From assembly GCA_900548265.1 (NCBI GenBank), contig URKG01000032.1, positions 1-14,162 on the forward strand: a stretch of 14,162 bases of DNA, in the 5' to 3' direction. This document shows positions 6,385-14,162 of the stretch, piece by piece. This stretch comes from an uncultured Collinsella sp. Lineage in GTDB: Bacteria; Actinomycetota; Coriobacteriia; Coriobacteriales; Coriobacteriaceae. Both the position numbers and the translations under genes were made by a program. Positions within the stretch are counted from its first letter, which is position 1; each line of letters opens with the position of its first letter. Under the pieces are notes generated by a model. The model did no database searches, was not told where the DNA came from, and saw only the letters and a program-made list of their open reading frames with translations.

Positions 6385-6969
6385 ATGAAATTTGAAGATT
6401 TAAAACTCGTGCAAAAGTGGCGTGAATATGCCGGCCCAAAGGATGAGCGCCTGGAGGCTGAGAGCGCGAAGATCTACAAGATTGGTTTCGTGCTGCTTTC
6501 GTTTGGCATGTTGATGATATTTTTCTACCAGTTTATAGCTCGACAGGTTGCGTGGGTTCACAGCGACGCCAGTGAAATGCCGCAAGGCTTTGCAACGCCG
6601 TTCGAGGCAGCCATGTATTTGTGGCTCGTTCTCGTGATGTTGATTTGCGCAGGACTGCAAACGCGGAAGGGCTATGTCGATACCAATCGTTTTGGGCAAA
6701 CCGAGCATCTTCCTGTTGGATATTTCCTGCTTCTCAGCGGTCTTAGCGGCGCCGCGTTCGCGCTTGTTATTGCCGCAATGCGCTGTATCGCTGAGGCGCA
6801 GATCGTACCGCTCGAAAGCGTCTTTTGGTTGGCGAACCTGGCCACGGGCGTGTTCTGCGGTGCGACGATTTTCGCGGCCACGTTTGCTGCCCTGTGCGCA
6901 ACGTTTTTCACGGCGAAAAGACGCCGTGCCAAGCTCGAGGCAGAACTCGACTCCACTGACGATAACTAA
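6385..6969 (+). CDS. Four-helix integral membrane protein, DUF6773-like
   Basis: This 194-residue protein has no assigned biochemical role. A charged cytoplasmic N-terminus contains KDERLEAESAKIYKIG (about 19-34), typical of small Firmicutes/Actinobacteria membrane proteins of the DUF6773/DUF3278 kind. Four hydrophobic segments follow at about 33-52, 74-92, 110-131 and 146-176. The end is strongly basic then acidic (AKRRRAKLEAELDSTDDN), placing both ends inside. The start is ATG with AGGAG 6 nt upstream, overlapping the stop of the XRE gene. Pairing of a small XRE repressor with such a membrane protein is common, which suggests a regulated membrane function or envelope-stress module, but the substrate or partner cannot be read from sequence. 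The family name is from memory of motifs and not certain. Confidence 0.85.
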   Translation: MKFEDLKLVQKWREYAGPKDERLEAESAKIYKIGFVLLSFGMLMIFFYQFIARQVAWVHSDASEMPQGFATPFEAAMYLWLVLVMLICAGLQTRKGYVDTNRFGQTEHLPVGYFLLLSGLSGAAFALVIAAMRCIAEAQIVPLESVFWLANLATGVFCGATIFAATFAALCATFFTAKRRRAKLEAELDSTDDN

Positions 6970-6974
6970 TGCGC

Positions 6975-7010
6975 AATGGGCTGGCTCTGGGTATCCAGAA
7001 CCAGCCCATT
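6975..7010. terminator. Long hairpin between convergent genes, candidate bidirectional terminator
   Basis: AATGGGCTGG (6975-6984) pairs with CCAGCCCATT (7001-7010), and inside, after one C/A mismatch, TCTGG pairs with CCAGA around a GTAT loop. The 15-pair stem starts 5 nt after the membrane-protein stop codon and lies 49 nt beyond the stop of the convergent giant gene. Only a short TTT follows on the plus strand and no T-run on the minus strand, so intrinsic termination may be weak in one or both directions. Position and stem strength make a terminator the best reading. Confidence 0.7.
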
Positions 7011-7058
7011 TGATGTTCGACGAGCCGAGTTGGCGTCTCTCACAAAAGTAACTAGGAG

Positions 7059-10000
7059 CTAGCGAGGCTTATCAGAATTGACCTCATCGGCGGTGTCTTT
7101 TTCGAGCGCCGTGCGGCGGGCGCTGTAGGCGATGAGGCCGGCGCCTGCCGCGGCGAGTGCAGCAGCGGCTGCCGTAAGGGGAGCGTTGACATCGTCCGTG
7201 CCCGCAAGCGCGCCCGCTTTTCCGGAGCGCTTGTTAGTGCCGTGGTCCTTGCCACTGCCGGAGCTGCTTCCGCCGGAGCCGCCGCCCTTGTCAGTACCGC
7301 CGCCACTCGAGCTGCCACCGCCGTCCGCCTTCATCGGTGCATCGTGAAGCCCCGTCGTATCCGCGTTGTCGCATACGCCGACCTGAACTTCTGAGCGTTC
7401 GCATGCCGCGTCGGGCACATGAAGCTCGTGCAGTACGGCACCCAGCGCCGAGTTTGCCCCCGGTCGAATCTCTTCGAGCGTTACGGGATCGAGTGCCACC
7501 AGGTCGCGCGCCTTCGCATACAGTGTGACACGTTTGCCCACCTCGTCGCCCCAGCTCTCCGGGATGGCAAAGCTCATGCGGAACTGTGCCGTGCAGCCTG
7601 GTGCCAGCACGGCGTTGCCATTGTCGGCAACCAGCGGGTGCGTGGCAAAGCGCTCACCCAGTGCCTCGAGTGCGTACTTCATGTGTGCCATGTCGTTGGC
7701 CGATACGTCCTCGGTAAGCTCCGGATCGTAGATCGATGCCATGCGTGCGTTCGCTCCGAACCCGATGGATGCGCTGGAGAACGGCTGGTTAGAGCCCTCT
7801 CGGTACAGATCGATTGTTCCTGCGGTCAGCAGCGTGTTGCCGTCGTTTCGCACCGTTACCGTAAACGACTCGCTTGCCGCCCCGGGCACCACGGCGCCCA
7901 GGTTGGCCATCGCGCCCAGTGGTGTGGCGCATGCCACCAAGGGCACTTCGATGCCGTGCAGTTCTGCCTTGCTCTGCTCGGCGCTCACGATGTGCGTGGC
8001 AAGCGCTGAGAGCATGCCGCCCGAGGTCAAAAACGTCGTTATCTGATCGATGGGGTGCTCCAACTCGCAGAGCACGAATGGCTCCGTGAACAGATCGTCT
8101 ATCAGCGTACTGGCGAAGATGCGGAAATGCTTGCCCATTACCGCCACCGGCTCGCCTTCTTCGTCGTAGGTTTGCCCCACTTTGCCGTCAGTGTTCTCGA
8201 CGTATAGCACGCACCTGCCGTTGTTACTCATGCTGAACGATGCCGGGCCGCAGCCAGCTGCGCCGACGGGTGTCGCTGCAAACGCCGATGCGCCTCGCGT
8301 CCACGTAACATGCTGCAGCTGCTCGTTGACAGTTGCCAAAAAGCCCGTGTGCTGCGGCCACGGCACCGCGTGGGGTACTGTGGTATCTGGCGACATAACG
8401 CCCCAGCCCGCGATGGACTGGCCGATCACGGCGTACGATGCGCAGCCGCAACCGTCTGCGGTCTCGTATGCAACGGGCACCACCATTTTGCCGTTGATAT
8501 TCTCGGGCTCGCCCAGCTCGATACTCGTCGGTGCTTGCGGAAAGCGGAGGACCTGACGGAACGTGAGACTGTCGCCCAAATCATCCGACCACAGGGTAAA
8601 GCATTCCAGCGCAACCTCGGCCTCGCTGCCGAGCGCCTTCTCTGCGGTGGCTCCGTGGCGGTGGAGGTAGGCGCCCGACAGACGTCCGTCGACCAGCGTC
8701 TTGCCCACCGTGATACGCGGGCACTGCAGGCAATGGTAGCCATCCTCTTGCAGGCGGCCGCGCGAGATGCTGCGCCATGACGTATGCGACACCACGCGGA
8801 TCTCGTCATTACTTATGCGCAGGCGCACAACGGATAGTATGCCGGCTGTGCTTGCCGTATCGAAAAGGGTGTTGTCGCCGTCGGGGCGCTCGCCCGAGAC
8901 CAGCAACACGTAGGCGTCCTGGTTTTCTCTTCCGTCCGTATATTCCACCACGTCGAAGTCGTAATCGTATATGCCGTCGCGCTCCACGTCGCCCTCGCCA
9001 AACCCAAGGGGAAAGTCCACGGGCGTGGGGATGGACCACGTGCCGTTTGCCTTTGTGTGCACCACCAGGCGCGAGCGGCCATTGTCGCCGTAGCGCACCG
9101 AGGCGATACGGAACAGGCATTCTACGCCGGCAATCATTGCCAGCTTCATGTGCGCTTCGCTGAGCACGCCGGAAAACAGCACGTTGTCGCTCGAGGGCTT
9201 GATGCCGCCACGCTCGTCCTCCGATACACCAGCAGAATTGGCGTTGGGGTCCGCAGCGGCGTCCTTCGCCTGCCCGATATAGGTGTACTTATATATCGGC
9301 GCGGCGTTTTCGTCGTTCTCTATCAGTGCATGGACGAAATGCTCGATCTGTCCCGTGTCGTCGCTTTCTGCATCCGCCTCGAGCTCAATGCGCGTGACCG
9401 CTTGATCCCAATCGCGCACGACAGGCGCGACGTTTATCGCGGTGGCTGCAACCTCGGAGCGTGCGAGCAGCTCGGAATTGGTGACAATGGTGGCCGATGC
9501 GATAAATTGCGGCACGCCGCCCGCCTCGATGTTGCTGGGCGTGCCGAAGCGGGCATCCAGCGTGTAAGGCGTATCTCCACCCAATGCGAGCTCAGAGCGC
9601 TGGAGCACATACTGGTTGCCATTGTTCACCGACATATTCCACGAATCGAGGAGTGTGGGCCACGACCCCGACCAAGCCTTGGTGGTCCACTTGAACATGA
9701 CGAACTGGAGTATCACATCGACATCGACGTCTGCACCTACGCGCAGCCGCGGAAGCTGGTGTCCATCTGCCTTCTCGTACCCAATGAACAGCGTGAGGGA
9801 TGCGGCGCCGCGCACGGCAGACGAAGCGACGCCTGCAACGCCGGCGCCAAAGGTGACGGCAAGCCCGATCTGGATGGTGAATGAGCCCGACGTGTTGGAA
9901 TAGTCGAGCGAAATGTTTTTAAAAAACGCCGCGCCGCTGCCGTGCGTGTGGGCACCCACGGCGAGCGCCAGCTTCGCCAGCACCCAGGGGTTGACGTTTA

Positions 10001-11375
10001 GGAAAAACGGCACCGGTCCTAGGGTAAACTGCTCGGTCCAATTGAGGTCGGTTCTTACCTGGAAGAGGGCCTTAATATTGCCAAATGCGGGATCGTTGTT
10101 GTCACCCCAGGTTTTGCCCACCCAGTCGTAGGCGAGCGATCCGTACAGCTGTGTGGCGATATCCATCGTAAACAGCAGCGTGCAGTGGTGACGAAGCAGC
10201 TTAGTGTTCCTTGGATTGGTGCCCGAACCGGCACTCATACTTTTGTACTGATTCCACTTCCCCTCCATTTCGTCGAGGTAGCGGTTTGCCTGCTTGGCGC
10301 CCGACTCACGCGGTGACTTCTTCCAGTACTCCGGATCAGGGTTGCCCGAATCGTTCATATAGCTGGCTGGTTTGTATCCTCCGCCAAACAGCACGTACCC
10401 GGCAAACGAGAAATCGAACAAAATGGGGAACGAGGGCATCCAGCAGGTGAACTTATTGCCGCCGATGCCGGGAAACGCCGCCGGGAAATCAAACGGAGTG
10501 ATCTCTTGGTCCATGGTGGTGGGGACGATAGTAGTCGAGCCCGATTCTGCCTTTGCGGCCGGCGCGGTGGCAACGGCCATGGGGGAGGAGAGCGTGTAGG
10601 TTTTGCCCTGGTAGTCGAGGACAAAGCGCAGCTTGCATCCTTCTTCCAGAAGGCCCAAGGCTGCATCGAGGAACTTGTCTTCGAGTGTGAACGTCGCCAG
10701 ATTATCCGCGCCCGATGCGCTGGCCTTGACTTGGCCAATCTGCGTGACGGTTTCGGATGAGCTGCCCGCAGCGGGCATTACCTTGTTGATGCGCAGCGTT
10801 GCCTGTCCACCCTGTGGCAGATGTGCCTGCACGGTAAAGGCGTGCGTGTCGGGTTGGTCGTTTGCCGTGTCGTCCTTCGGCAATGCCATGAACGTAGCGT
10901 CGGCGTACTGGATGTCCCATTCGTCGAATGTGAGCTGGCGAAAGTACGGCTCGCCGTCAGAAAGCGGACGCGTTGGCGCGGTTATGGCGGTGCCACCCTG
11001 GATACGCGCGAGGGGAATCTCGACATCACGGTAGCCCGCCATGCTAATGGAGATGCCGCCGTTAAAGTCGTACGCGTCGAGAAGCGTCGTCTCGTCCACG
11101 TAGCCTTCCGCAAGAGGGGCGACCTCAAAGATGGCCGTGCCCTCGTCGTCGGTAGTGGCGGAGAGCTGCTTGCCCGCGGCATAACGCGACACGAGCGTGA
11201 CCTGGGCACCCGTGATGGGCGTATTCTTGTTGGCGACGTCGACCACGACCACACCAAACATGGTGCGCGAGAGAACGAGCACCCTGAAGGCGTTTGCGCT
11301 TCCCGGCACGCGCGGCAACATAATGTTCGCCAGCGAGGATGCTCCGGCAACAAGTAACGAACGGCGATCAAGCAT
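7059..11375 (-). CDS. Giant exported, membrane-anchored protein of unknown function (twin-arginine-like signal, Gly/Ser linker)
   Basis: I do not recognise this 1438-residue protein as a named family. It opens with MLDRRSLLVAGASSLA and a probable cleavage after SANA (residue 29); the RR followed by hydrophobic residues suggests Tat export, though Sec cannot be excluded. Residues about 38-90 look like a carboxypeptidase-regulatory/Ig-like beta domain (GAQVTLVSR...TTDDEGTAIFEV). The middle is long, beta-rich, with clusters such as NVNPWVLAKLALAVGAHTHG and a CGC pair. A CARDB-like segment (SESFTVTVRNDGNTLL) lies near the end. The C-terminus has a Gly/Ser linker (about 1352-1386), LAGTD (1390-1394), a hydrophobic helix (about 1400-1419) and the RR stop-transfer. 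The ATG at 11375 was chosen over a TTG 96 nt upstream because GGGAG lies 6 nt before it and the signal peptide then begins properly. It follows the LuxR gene by 157 bp on the same strand, suggesting control by it. An adhesin or surface-structure role is only inference. Confidence 0.85.
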   Translation of the reverse strand: MLDRRSLLVAGASSLANIMLPRVPGSANAFRVLVLSRTMFGVVVVDVANKNTPITGAQVTLVSRYAAGKQLSATTDDEGTAIFEVAPLAEGYVDETTLLDAYDFNGGISISMAGYRDVEIPLARIQGGTAITAPTRPLSDGEPYFRQLTFDEWDIQYADATFMALPKDDTANDQPDTHAFTVQAHLPQGGQATLRINKVMPAAGSSSETVTQIGQVKASASGADNLATFTLEDKFLDAALGLLEEGCKLRFVLDYQGKTYTLSSPMAVATAPAAKAESGSTTIVPTTMDQEITPFDFPAAFPGIGGNKFTCWMPSFPILFDFSFAGYVLFGGGYKPASYMNDSGNPDPEYWKKSPRESGAKQANRYLDEMEGKWNQYKSMSAGSGTNPRNTKLLRHHCTLLFTMDIATQLYGSLAYDWVGKTWGDNNDPAFGNIKALFQVRTDLNWTEQFTLGPVPFFLNVNPWVLAKLALAVGAHTHGSGAAFFKNISLDYSNTSGSFTIQIGLAVTFGAGVAGVASSAVRGAASLTLFIGYEKADGHQLPRLRVGADVDVDVILQFVMFKWTTKAWSGSWPTLLDSWNMSVNNGNQYVLQRSELALGGDTPYTLDARFGTPSNIEAGGVPQFIASATIVTNSELLARSEVAATAINVAPVVRDWDQAVTRIELEADAESDDTGQIEHFVHALIENDENAAPIYKYTYIGQAKDAAADPNANSAGVSEDERGGIKPSSDNVLFSGVLSEAHMKLAMIAGVECLFRIASVRYGDNGRSRLVVHTKANGTWSIPTPVDFPLGFGEGDVERDGIYDYDFDVVEYTDGRENQDAYVLLVSGERPDGDNTLFDTASTAGILSVVRLRISNDEIRVVSHTSWRSISRGRLQEDGYHCLQCPRITVGKTLVDGRLSGAYLHRHGATAEKALGSEAEVALECFTLWSDDLGDSLTFRQVLRFPQAPTSIELGEPENINGKMVVPVAYETADGCGCASYAVIGQSIAGWGVMSPDTTVPHAVPWPQHTGFLATVNEQLQHVTWTRGASAFAATPVGAAGCGPASFSMSNNGRCVLYVENTDGKVGQTYDEEGEPVAVMGKHFRIFASTLIDDLFTEPFVLCELEHPIDQITTFLTSGGMLSALATHIVSAEQSKAELHGIEVPLVACATPLGAMANLGAVVPGAASESFTVTVRNDGNTLLTAGTIDLYREGSNQPFSSASIGFGANARMASIYDPELTEDVSANDMAHMKYALEALGERFATHPLVADNGNAVLAPGCTAQFRMSFAIPESWGDEVGKRVTLYAKARDLVALDPVTLEEIRPGANSALGAVLHELHVPDAACERSEVQVGVCDNADTTGLHDAPMKADGGGSSSGGGTDKGGGSGGSSSGSGKDHGTNKRSGKAGALAGTDDVNAPLTAAAAALAAAGAGLIAYSARRTALEKDTADEVNSDKPR

Positions 11376-11481
11376 CTTTGGCTCCCATCCCGCAAACATC
11401 GGAGGAAATAATCCTATTTTGCGAGAAGGTGCCCCGTGGCGGTAGTGCCGTTCGATGGCCAAAATGTCCAATTTGAGTGCG

Positions 11482-11511
11482 CGAAAGCGTCAGGCCCCCG
11501 GAGCGCTTTCG
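11482..11511 (-). terminator. Hairpin downstream of the LuxR gene, possible terminator
   Basis: CGAAAGCG and CGCTTTCG form a perfect 8-bp stem around a 14-nt GC-rich loop, beginning 22 nt after the stop of the LuxR-type gene. No T-run follows on the minus strand, so it may be an attenuating hairpin rather than a full stop, or an operator in the leader of the giant gene. The rest of the 157-bp gap shows no convincing promoter to my eye. Confidence 0.4.
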
Positions 11512-11532
11512 ATGCGCCGGGCAGTTTGGCCG

Positions 11533-12537
11533 CTAGCGCAACATGTGGGCAATCAGCTCGGCGCGAGTTCCGATACCAAGCTTGGCATACACTCCTGATA
11601 GGCGGTTTTTAACGGTGCCCGGCGATACTCCCATGTGGCGTGCGATTTCGGCGTTGGTCCATCCGCGGCAGGCAAGCATGGCCATGGTGAACTCCGTGGT
11701 CGTTAAATCGTCGGCCACGTCCTCGCCCGAATCGGGGTTGTGGATGCGCCGCCAGCCGTAGCTGAAGCGGTACGTGATCTCGATGATGCGTGCGAAATCG
11801 TCAGGGTATTGCGATTTTAGGCATGCCTCGATGAGTCCCTGCAAAAGGCCGTGGTGTTCGCCGATGAGTTCGATAAGGCCGTCGGGACGCGCAGTGTCCC
11901 AAGCGGCTCCGAAGTGCGTTTTTGCGGCGTCGATATCCTTGAGGCTCATGCATGCCATGGAAGCCGACAGGTGCAGGAACAGCTCCGAGATGGGATAGCT
12001 TCCCTGTTTCATGATCAGGGCGTTTTCCGCCATGCCCAGACTGCGGCCATATTCGCCGCGCAGGTACAAGGCGTGCGCCATCACGTAGCTGGCGAACAGG
12101 CGCAGGCCTTCGGGCAGATGCGCCGCAAGCGGATAAAACTCTTCGGCGGAATGCGGGGAAGGCAAGTGCAGCAGGACGCTCGCGGCCGAGGCGAACAGGA
12201 TATGCGTGGCGTGGACGGCGGGCGATTCCTCGTCAGTTGGCGTATCGAGGATGCCAGCAAGGCACCGGCGGGCGTCGGCGATACGGTTGAGCGACAGACT
12301 GGCGTATCCGCAGATAAGGCATGCGGAATAGCGCAGCGCGGGATCGGTGGCGTCAAGATAGGGGCGCGCCGTCTTGGCGGCGAGGGTGGCCTGTCCGCGA
12401 AAGTACAGCGCTTCTGCCGTGGCAATGGCGTGCGAATCGGGGTCGGAAATGCCTGCAACCGCAGCGTCAATCTGCCCCGGCACAAAGGCAGTGCACATCA
12501 ACGGCATGGGAATGCGCGGGTAGCCATCGCAGTCCAT
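11533..12537 (-). CDS. LuxR-family transcriptional regulator with helical-repeat N-terminal region
   Basis: This 334-residue protein ends in a clear LuxR/GerE HTH domain (about 278-334): TTTEFTMAMLACRGWTNAEIA, then HMGVSPGTVKNRLSGVYAKLGI. The scanning and recognition helices are intact. The preceding 270 residues are alpha-helical, with paired helices rich in Ala and Leu (YFRGQATLAAKTARPYL, LYLRGEYGRSLGMAENAL), resembling the TPR-like sensor part of MalT-type regulators but without their ATPase domain. There is no receiver domain, so it is not a classical response regulator. I chose ATG at 12537, with GGGAG 7 nt upstream; a TTG 27 nt further up is in frame but has its AGGAG 13 nt away. It follows the kinase gene by 67 bp and precedes the giant exported-protein gene, which is its most likely target. 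The ligand or partner is unknown. Confidence 0.9.
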   Translation of the reverse strand: MDCDGYPRIPMPLMCTAFVPGQIDAAVAGISDPDSHAIATAEALYFRGQATLAAKTARPYLDATDPALRYSACLICGYASLSLNRIADARRCLAGILDTPTDEESPAVHATHILFASAASVLLHLPSPHSAEEFYPLAAHLPEGLRLFASYVMAHALYLRGEYGRSLGMAENALIMKQGSYPISELFLHLSASMACMSLKDIDAAKTHFGAAWDTARPDGLIELIGEHHGLLQGLIEACLKSQYPDDFARIIEITYRFSYGWRRIHNPDSGEDVADDLTTTEFTMAMLACRGWTNAEIARHMGVSPGTVKNRLSGVYAKLGIGTRAELIAHMLR

Positions 12538-12604
12538 CTTCCATCTCCCATCAGGTGGCAACAATGCAGCAATTGTACTCCTGTTGCTCGGGACCCCTTT
12601 CGTT

Positions 12605-13756
12605 TTACTGTTCGGTTAACGCTGCGGATCGTTTTGGAAGGCTTACGAGCATGGTAGTCCCGTTCTCGGAACTTGTTTCGACCTCTACTGTGCCACCGTG
12701 AAGCGCTGCAATCTCCCAAACAAGCGCTAACCCGAGTCCTGCGCCGCCGTATGCCCTGCTGCGGGATTTATCCAGGCGAAAGAACGGTTGGAAGATGCTC
12801 TCACGGTACTGTTTGGGTATTCCCGGGCCCTGGTCCTCGACTCGCAGGAACACGTGGCTGTCGTTGTCGCAGATGGAGACGTTGACAGTCGAGTCGGGGC
12901 GGCTGTAACGGATGGCATTTTCGACCAGGTTAAACACCAGCCGATAGAGGAGCGTGTCGCTCCCGATTGCTAAAGCGTCTCCAGCACAGTTGAGGGCTAT
13001 GCTCCTATTTTCGGCAAGTGGCGCAAGGTCAGTGAGGACCTCTTCGGACAAGGGGCCAAGTTCAACATCGTCCTCGCAAGGAACGCTGCGGAGCTCACTC
13101 ATCTCGAGCAATACCTTGGTCATTCGAGACATGCGCTCGGTTTGTTCTTGTAGTAGGCCGAGCAGCTCGGCTGTTTCGGGTTGCAAACCGGAGTGCTCGG
13201 AGATGAATAGTTCAATCTGTGCTTGCATAAGAGCGAGCGGGGTGCGCAGCTCGTGTGCAGCGTTGCCGGTAAACTGACGCTGTGCAGAGAACCCTTCGCC
13301 AAGACGGGCGATCATGCCGTTGAAAGAGGCGCTGCATCGTTGTAGCTCGGTGGGCACATCTTCACTGAGTCTGATTTCGCTTAGGTTGTCAGGCTGCACA
13401 CGCTCAACCTGGGCTGCAAAAGCCCGTAGCGGTTTGAGTGCACGGCCGCTCGCAAAGTATGCTAGCGCGCCGCCAAGAAGTGTGACTCCAGCCGTGATGT
13501 ACCAGGTCGTCGTGCCAAAAGACTCCTGTGCGTCGTTTACGACGATCGTGACCTTGTCATCGGGGGTCGCTTTCGTTGGGTCGAACGCTTGGGGCGAATC
13601 TTCGCCGGTTGCGTTAAAGGCCGAGATGTTACTGCCGATGGCATCCATGTAGCGCATGCCCGTATAGCCGACCAGGCAGTTCGTCAGCACGCATGCCGCA
13701 CACGTGAGCAGTGCCGTCATAATCGTTATGCGCCATTGAAGGGAAAGCCTTTTCAT
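12605..13756 (-). CDS. Two-component sensor histidine kinase (HAMP-HisKA-HATPase)
   Basis: This 383-residue membrane kinase senses an unknown external signal and phosphorylates the response regulator encoded just upstream. A first membrane helix lies at about 8-30, an extracytoplasmic loop of only about 55 residues follows, and a second helix lies at about 84-103. A HAMP linker follows (RALKPLRAF at 105-113). The H box is NAAHELRTPLAL with His168; the N box FNLVENAIRYS has Asn276 and Asn280; the G1 box is DQGPG (308-312), FQPFFR is the F box and GGAGLGL (337-343) the G2 box. All catalytic motifs are intact. The start ATG overlaps the response-regulator stop as ATGA and has GGAGG 7 nt upstream, so translation is coupled. 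The short sensor loop resembles intramembrane or antimicrobial-stress kinases, but the signal cannot be read. Confidence 0.96.
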   Translation of the reverse strand: MKRLSLQWRITIMTALLTCAACVLTNCLVGYTGMRYMDAIGSNISAFNATGEDSPQAFDPTKATPDDKVTIVVNDAQESFGTTTWYITAGVTLLGGALAYFASGRALKPLRAFAAQVERVQPDNLSEIRLSEDVPTELQRCSASFNGMIARLGEGFSAQRQFTGNAAHELRTPLALMQAQIELFISEHSGLQPETAELLGLLQEQTERMSRMTKVLLEMSELRSVPCEDDVELGPLSEEVLTDLAPLAENRSIALNCAGDALAIGSDTLLYRLVFNLVENAIRYSRPDSTVNVSICDNDSHVFLRVEDQGPGIPKQYRESIFQPFFRLDKSRSRAYGGAGLGLALVWEIAALHGGTVEVETSSENGTTMLVSLPKRSAALTEQ

Positions 13757-14162
13757 TCGCTATCCTCCATAACGTAGCCCTCTCCAATCCGATTGCGAAT
13801 CGGGTCGTATCCCAAAGCGCTGCGTAGCTTTTTGCGGAGTGACGAGATGTGAACGCGGGTTGCGTTGCTAAAGCTGTTCACGCTGCTATCCCAAACGTGT
13901 TCGATAAGCTCCTCTTGACTTACCGGACGCCCCTGATTAAGCATCAGGTATTCCAAGATTCCCGTTTCCTTGCGCGTAAGAGATAAGGCCTCGCTGTCCA
14001 CGGAAGCGATGCGCGCCTTGGTGTCAAAGCGGAGCTTTCCACAGGTTAATACTATGTCGCTTTGTGCGAAGCGTCTGAGGGTGAGGCTGCGGATCCTTGC
14101 CGCAAGTTCGTCCAGATGAAACGGCTTGGTGAGGTAATCGTTGGCGCCGGCATCGAGTCCGG
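13753..14162 (-). CDS. OmpR-family response regulator, N-terminus beyond the window
   Basis: The C-terminal 135 residues of a winged-helix response regulator are present; the gene continues past the right edge. The part near the edge reads GLDAGANDYLTKPFHLDELA, the end of a receiver domain with the conserved Lys of the DYLTKPF motif. A linker with IVLTCGKLRFD follows. The OmpR DNA-binding domain then shows LSLTRKETGILEYLMLNQGR, SQEELIEHVWD, NATRVHISSLRKKL and the RNRIGEGYVM wing. A start at the in-frame GTG (14001) would give an 82-residue protein lacking the receiver and is not the true start. The stop overlaps the kinase ATG by 4 bp. It receives phosphate from that kinase; the aspartate acceptor lies outside the window. 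Targets are unknown but may include the LuxR and giant exported-protein genes downstream. Confidence 0.95.
   Translation of the reverse strand, partial: GLDAGANDYLTKPFHLDELAARIRSLTLRRFAQSDIVLTCGKLRFDTKARIASVDSEALSLTRKETGILEYLMLNQGRPVSQEELIEHVWDSSVNSFSNATRVHISSLRKKLRSALGYDPIRNRIGEGYVMEDSE

Noticed and set aside
7051..7061. Small palindrome CTAG-GAG-CTAG at the end of the giant gene
   Set aside because: It is only 4+4 bp and overlaps the stop codon; no regulatory meaning can be supported.
9057..9884. Plus-strand 275-codon open frame inside the giant gene, and similar ones at 7419-8009 and 11851-12657
   Set aside because: They are antisense shadows of genes with signal peptide or HTH motifs, and show no domains of their own.
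11376..11471. TTG start giving 32 more residues to the giant exported protein
   Set aside because: It would bury the signal peptide behind a polar extension; the ATG at 11375 has GGGAG at proper distance.
12538..12564. TTG start giving 9 more residues to the LuxR regulator
   Set aside because: Its ribosome site is 13 nt away, whereas ATG at 12537 has GGGAG at 7 nt. Not excluded, only less likely.
12558..12587. Inverted repeat GCAACA...TGTTGC before the LuxR gene
   Set aside because: Six base pairs with an 18-nt interval is expected by chance in a window of this size; no promoter or conserved arrangement supports it.
13753..14001. An 82-residue stand-alone DNA-binding protein
   Set aside because: The frame stays open to the window edge and encodes the end of a receiver domain, so this is part of a full response regulator.

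Overview
The window is about 60% G+C by eye, densely coded and mostly minus-strand. It looks like the chromosome of a high-GC Gram-positive gut anaerobe of the class Coriobacteriia (Collinsella/Olsenella-like). That assignment is inference from coding style, a LuxR-type regulator beside a large exported protein, and a mycobacterial-type SOS box; no rRNA or other marker gene is present to prove it.

Layout, left to right. (1) 65-4348, minus strand: a two-gene operon for a type IIA DNA topoisomerase, ATPase subunit (2351-4348) followed by breakage-reunion subunit (65-2305). Both keep their catalytic residues but differ from textbook GyrB/ParE and GyrA/ParC at several motifs. The upstream gap holds a perfect TCGAAC-N4-GTTCGA palindrome, the consensus LexA (SOS) box of Actinobacteria, next to a plausible promoter. 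(2) 4506-5888, minus: an archaeal-type AAA+ ATPase with a C-terminal DUF234/PD-(D/E)XK-like domain. Its GTG start abuts a 106-bp element with 38-bp inverted arms. Nested inside are two copies of ACTCGG-N6-CCGAGT and two outer half-sites, and its Shine-Dalgarno falls in the only unpaired part of the arms. (3) 6145-6969, plus: a small XRE-family repressor and a four-helix membrane protein (DUF6773-like), with a strong promoter bracketed by inverted repeats, closed by a long hairpin terminator at 6975-7010. (4) 7059-11375, minus: a 1438-residue exported protein with a twin-arginine-like signal peptide, a Gly/Ser linker and a C-terminal membrane anchor. (5) 11533-14162, minus: a LuxR-type regulator with a helical-repeat sensor region, preceded by a two-component system (sensor kinase and OmpR-type response regulator, the latter cut by the window edge).

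How they may work together. Response regulator and kinase overlap by 4 bp and form one unit. The LuxR regulator and the giant exported protein follow on the same strand, so signal input could lead to control of the cell-surface protein, though the gaps (67 and 157 bp) allow separate promoters. The topoisomerase pair may be an accessory, DNA-damage-responsive enzyme. The ATPase/palindrome unit and the XRE/membrane-protein unit are divergent and share a 256-bp intergenic region (5889-6144), the longest gene-free stretch here. The strongest candidate for something undescribed is the DUF234 ATPase with its symmetric palindromic leader.
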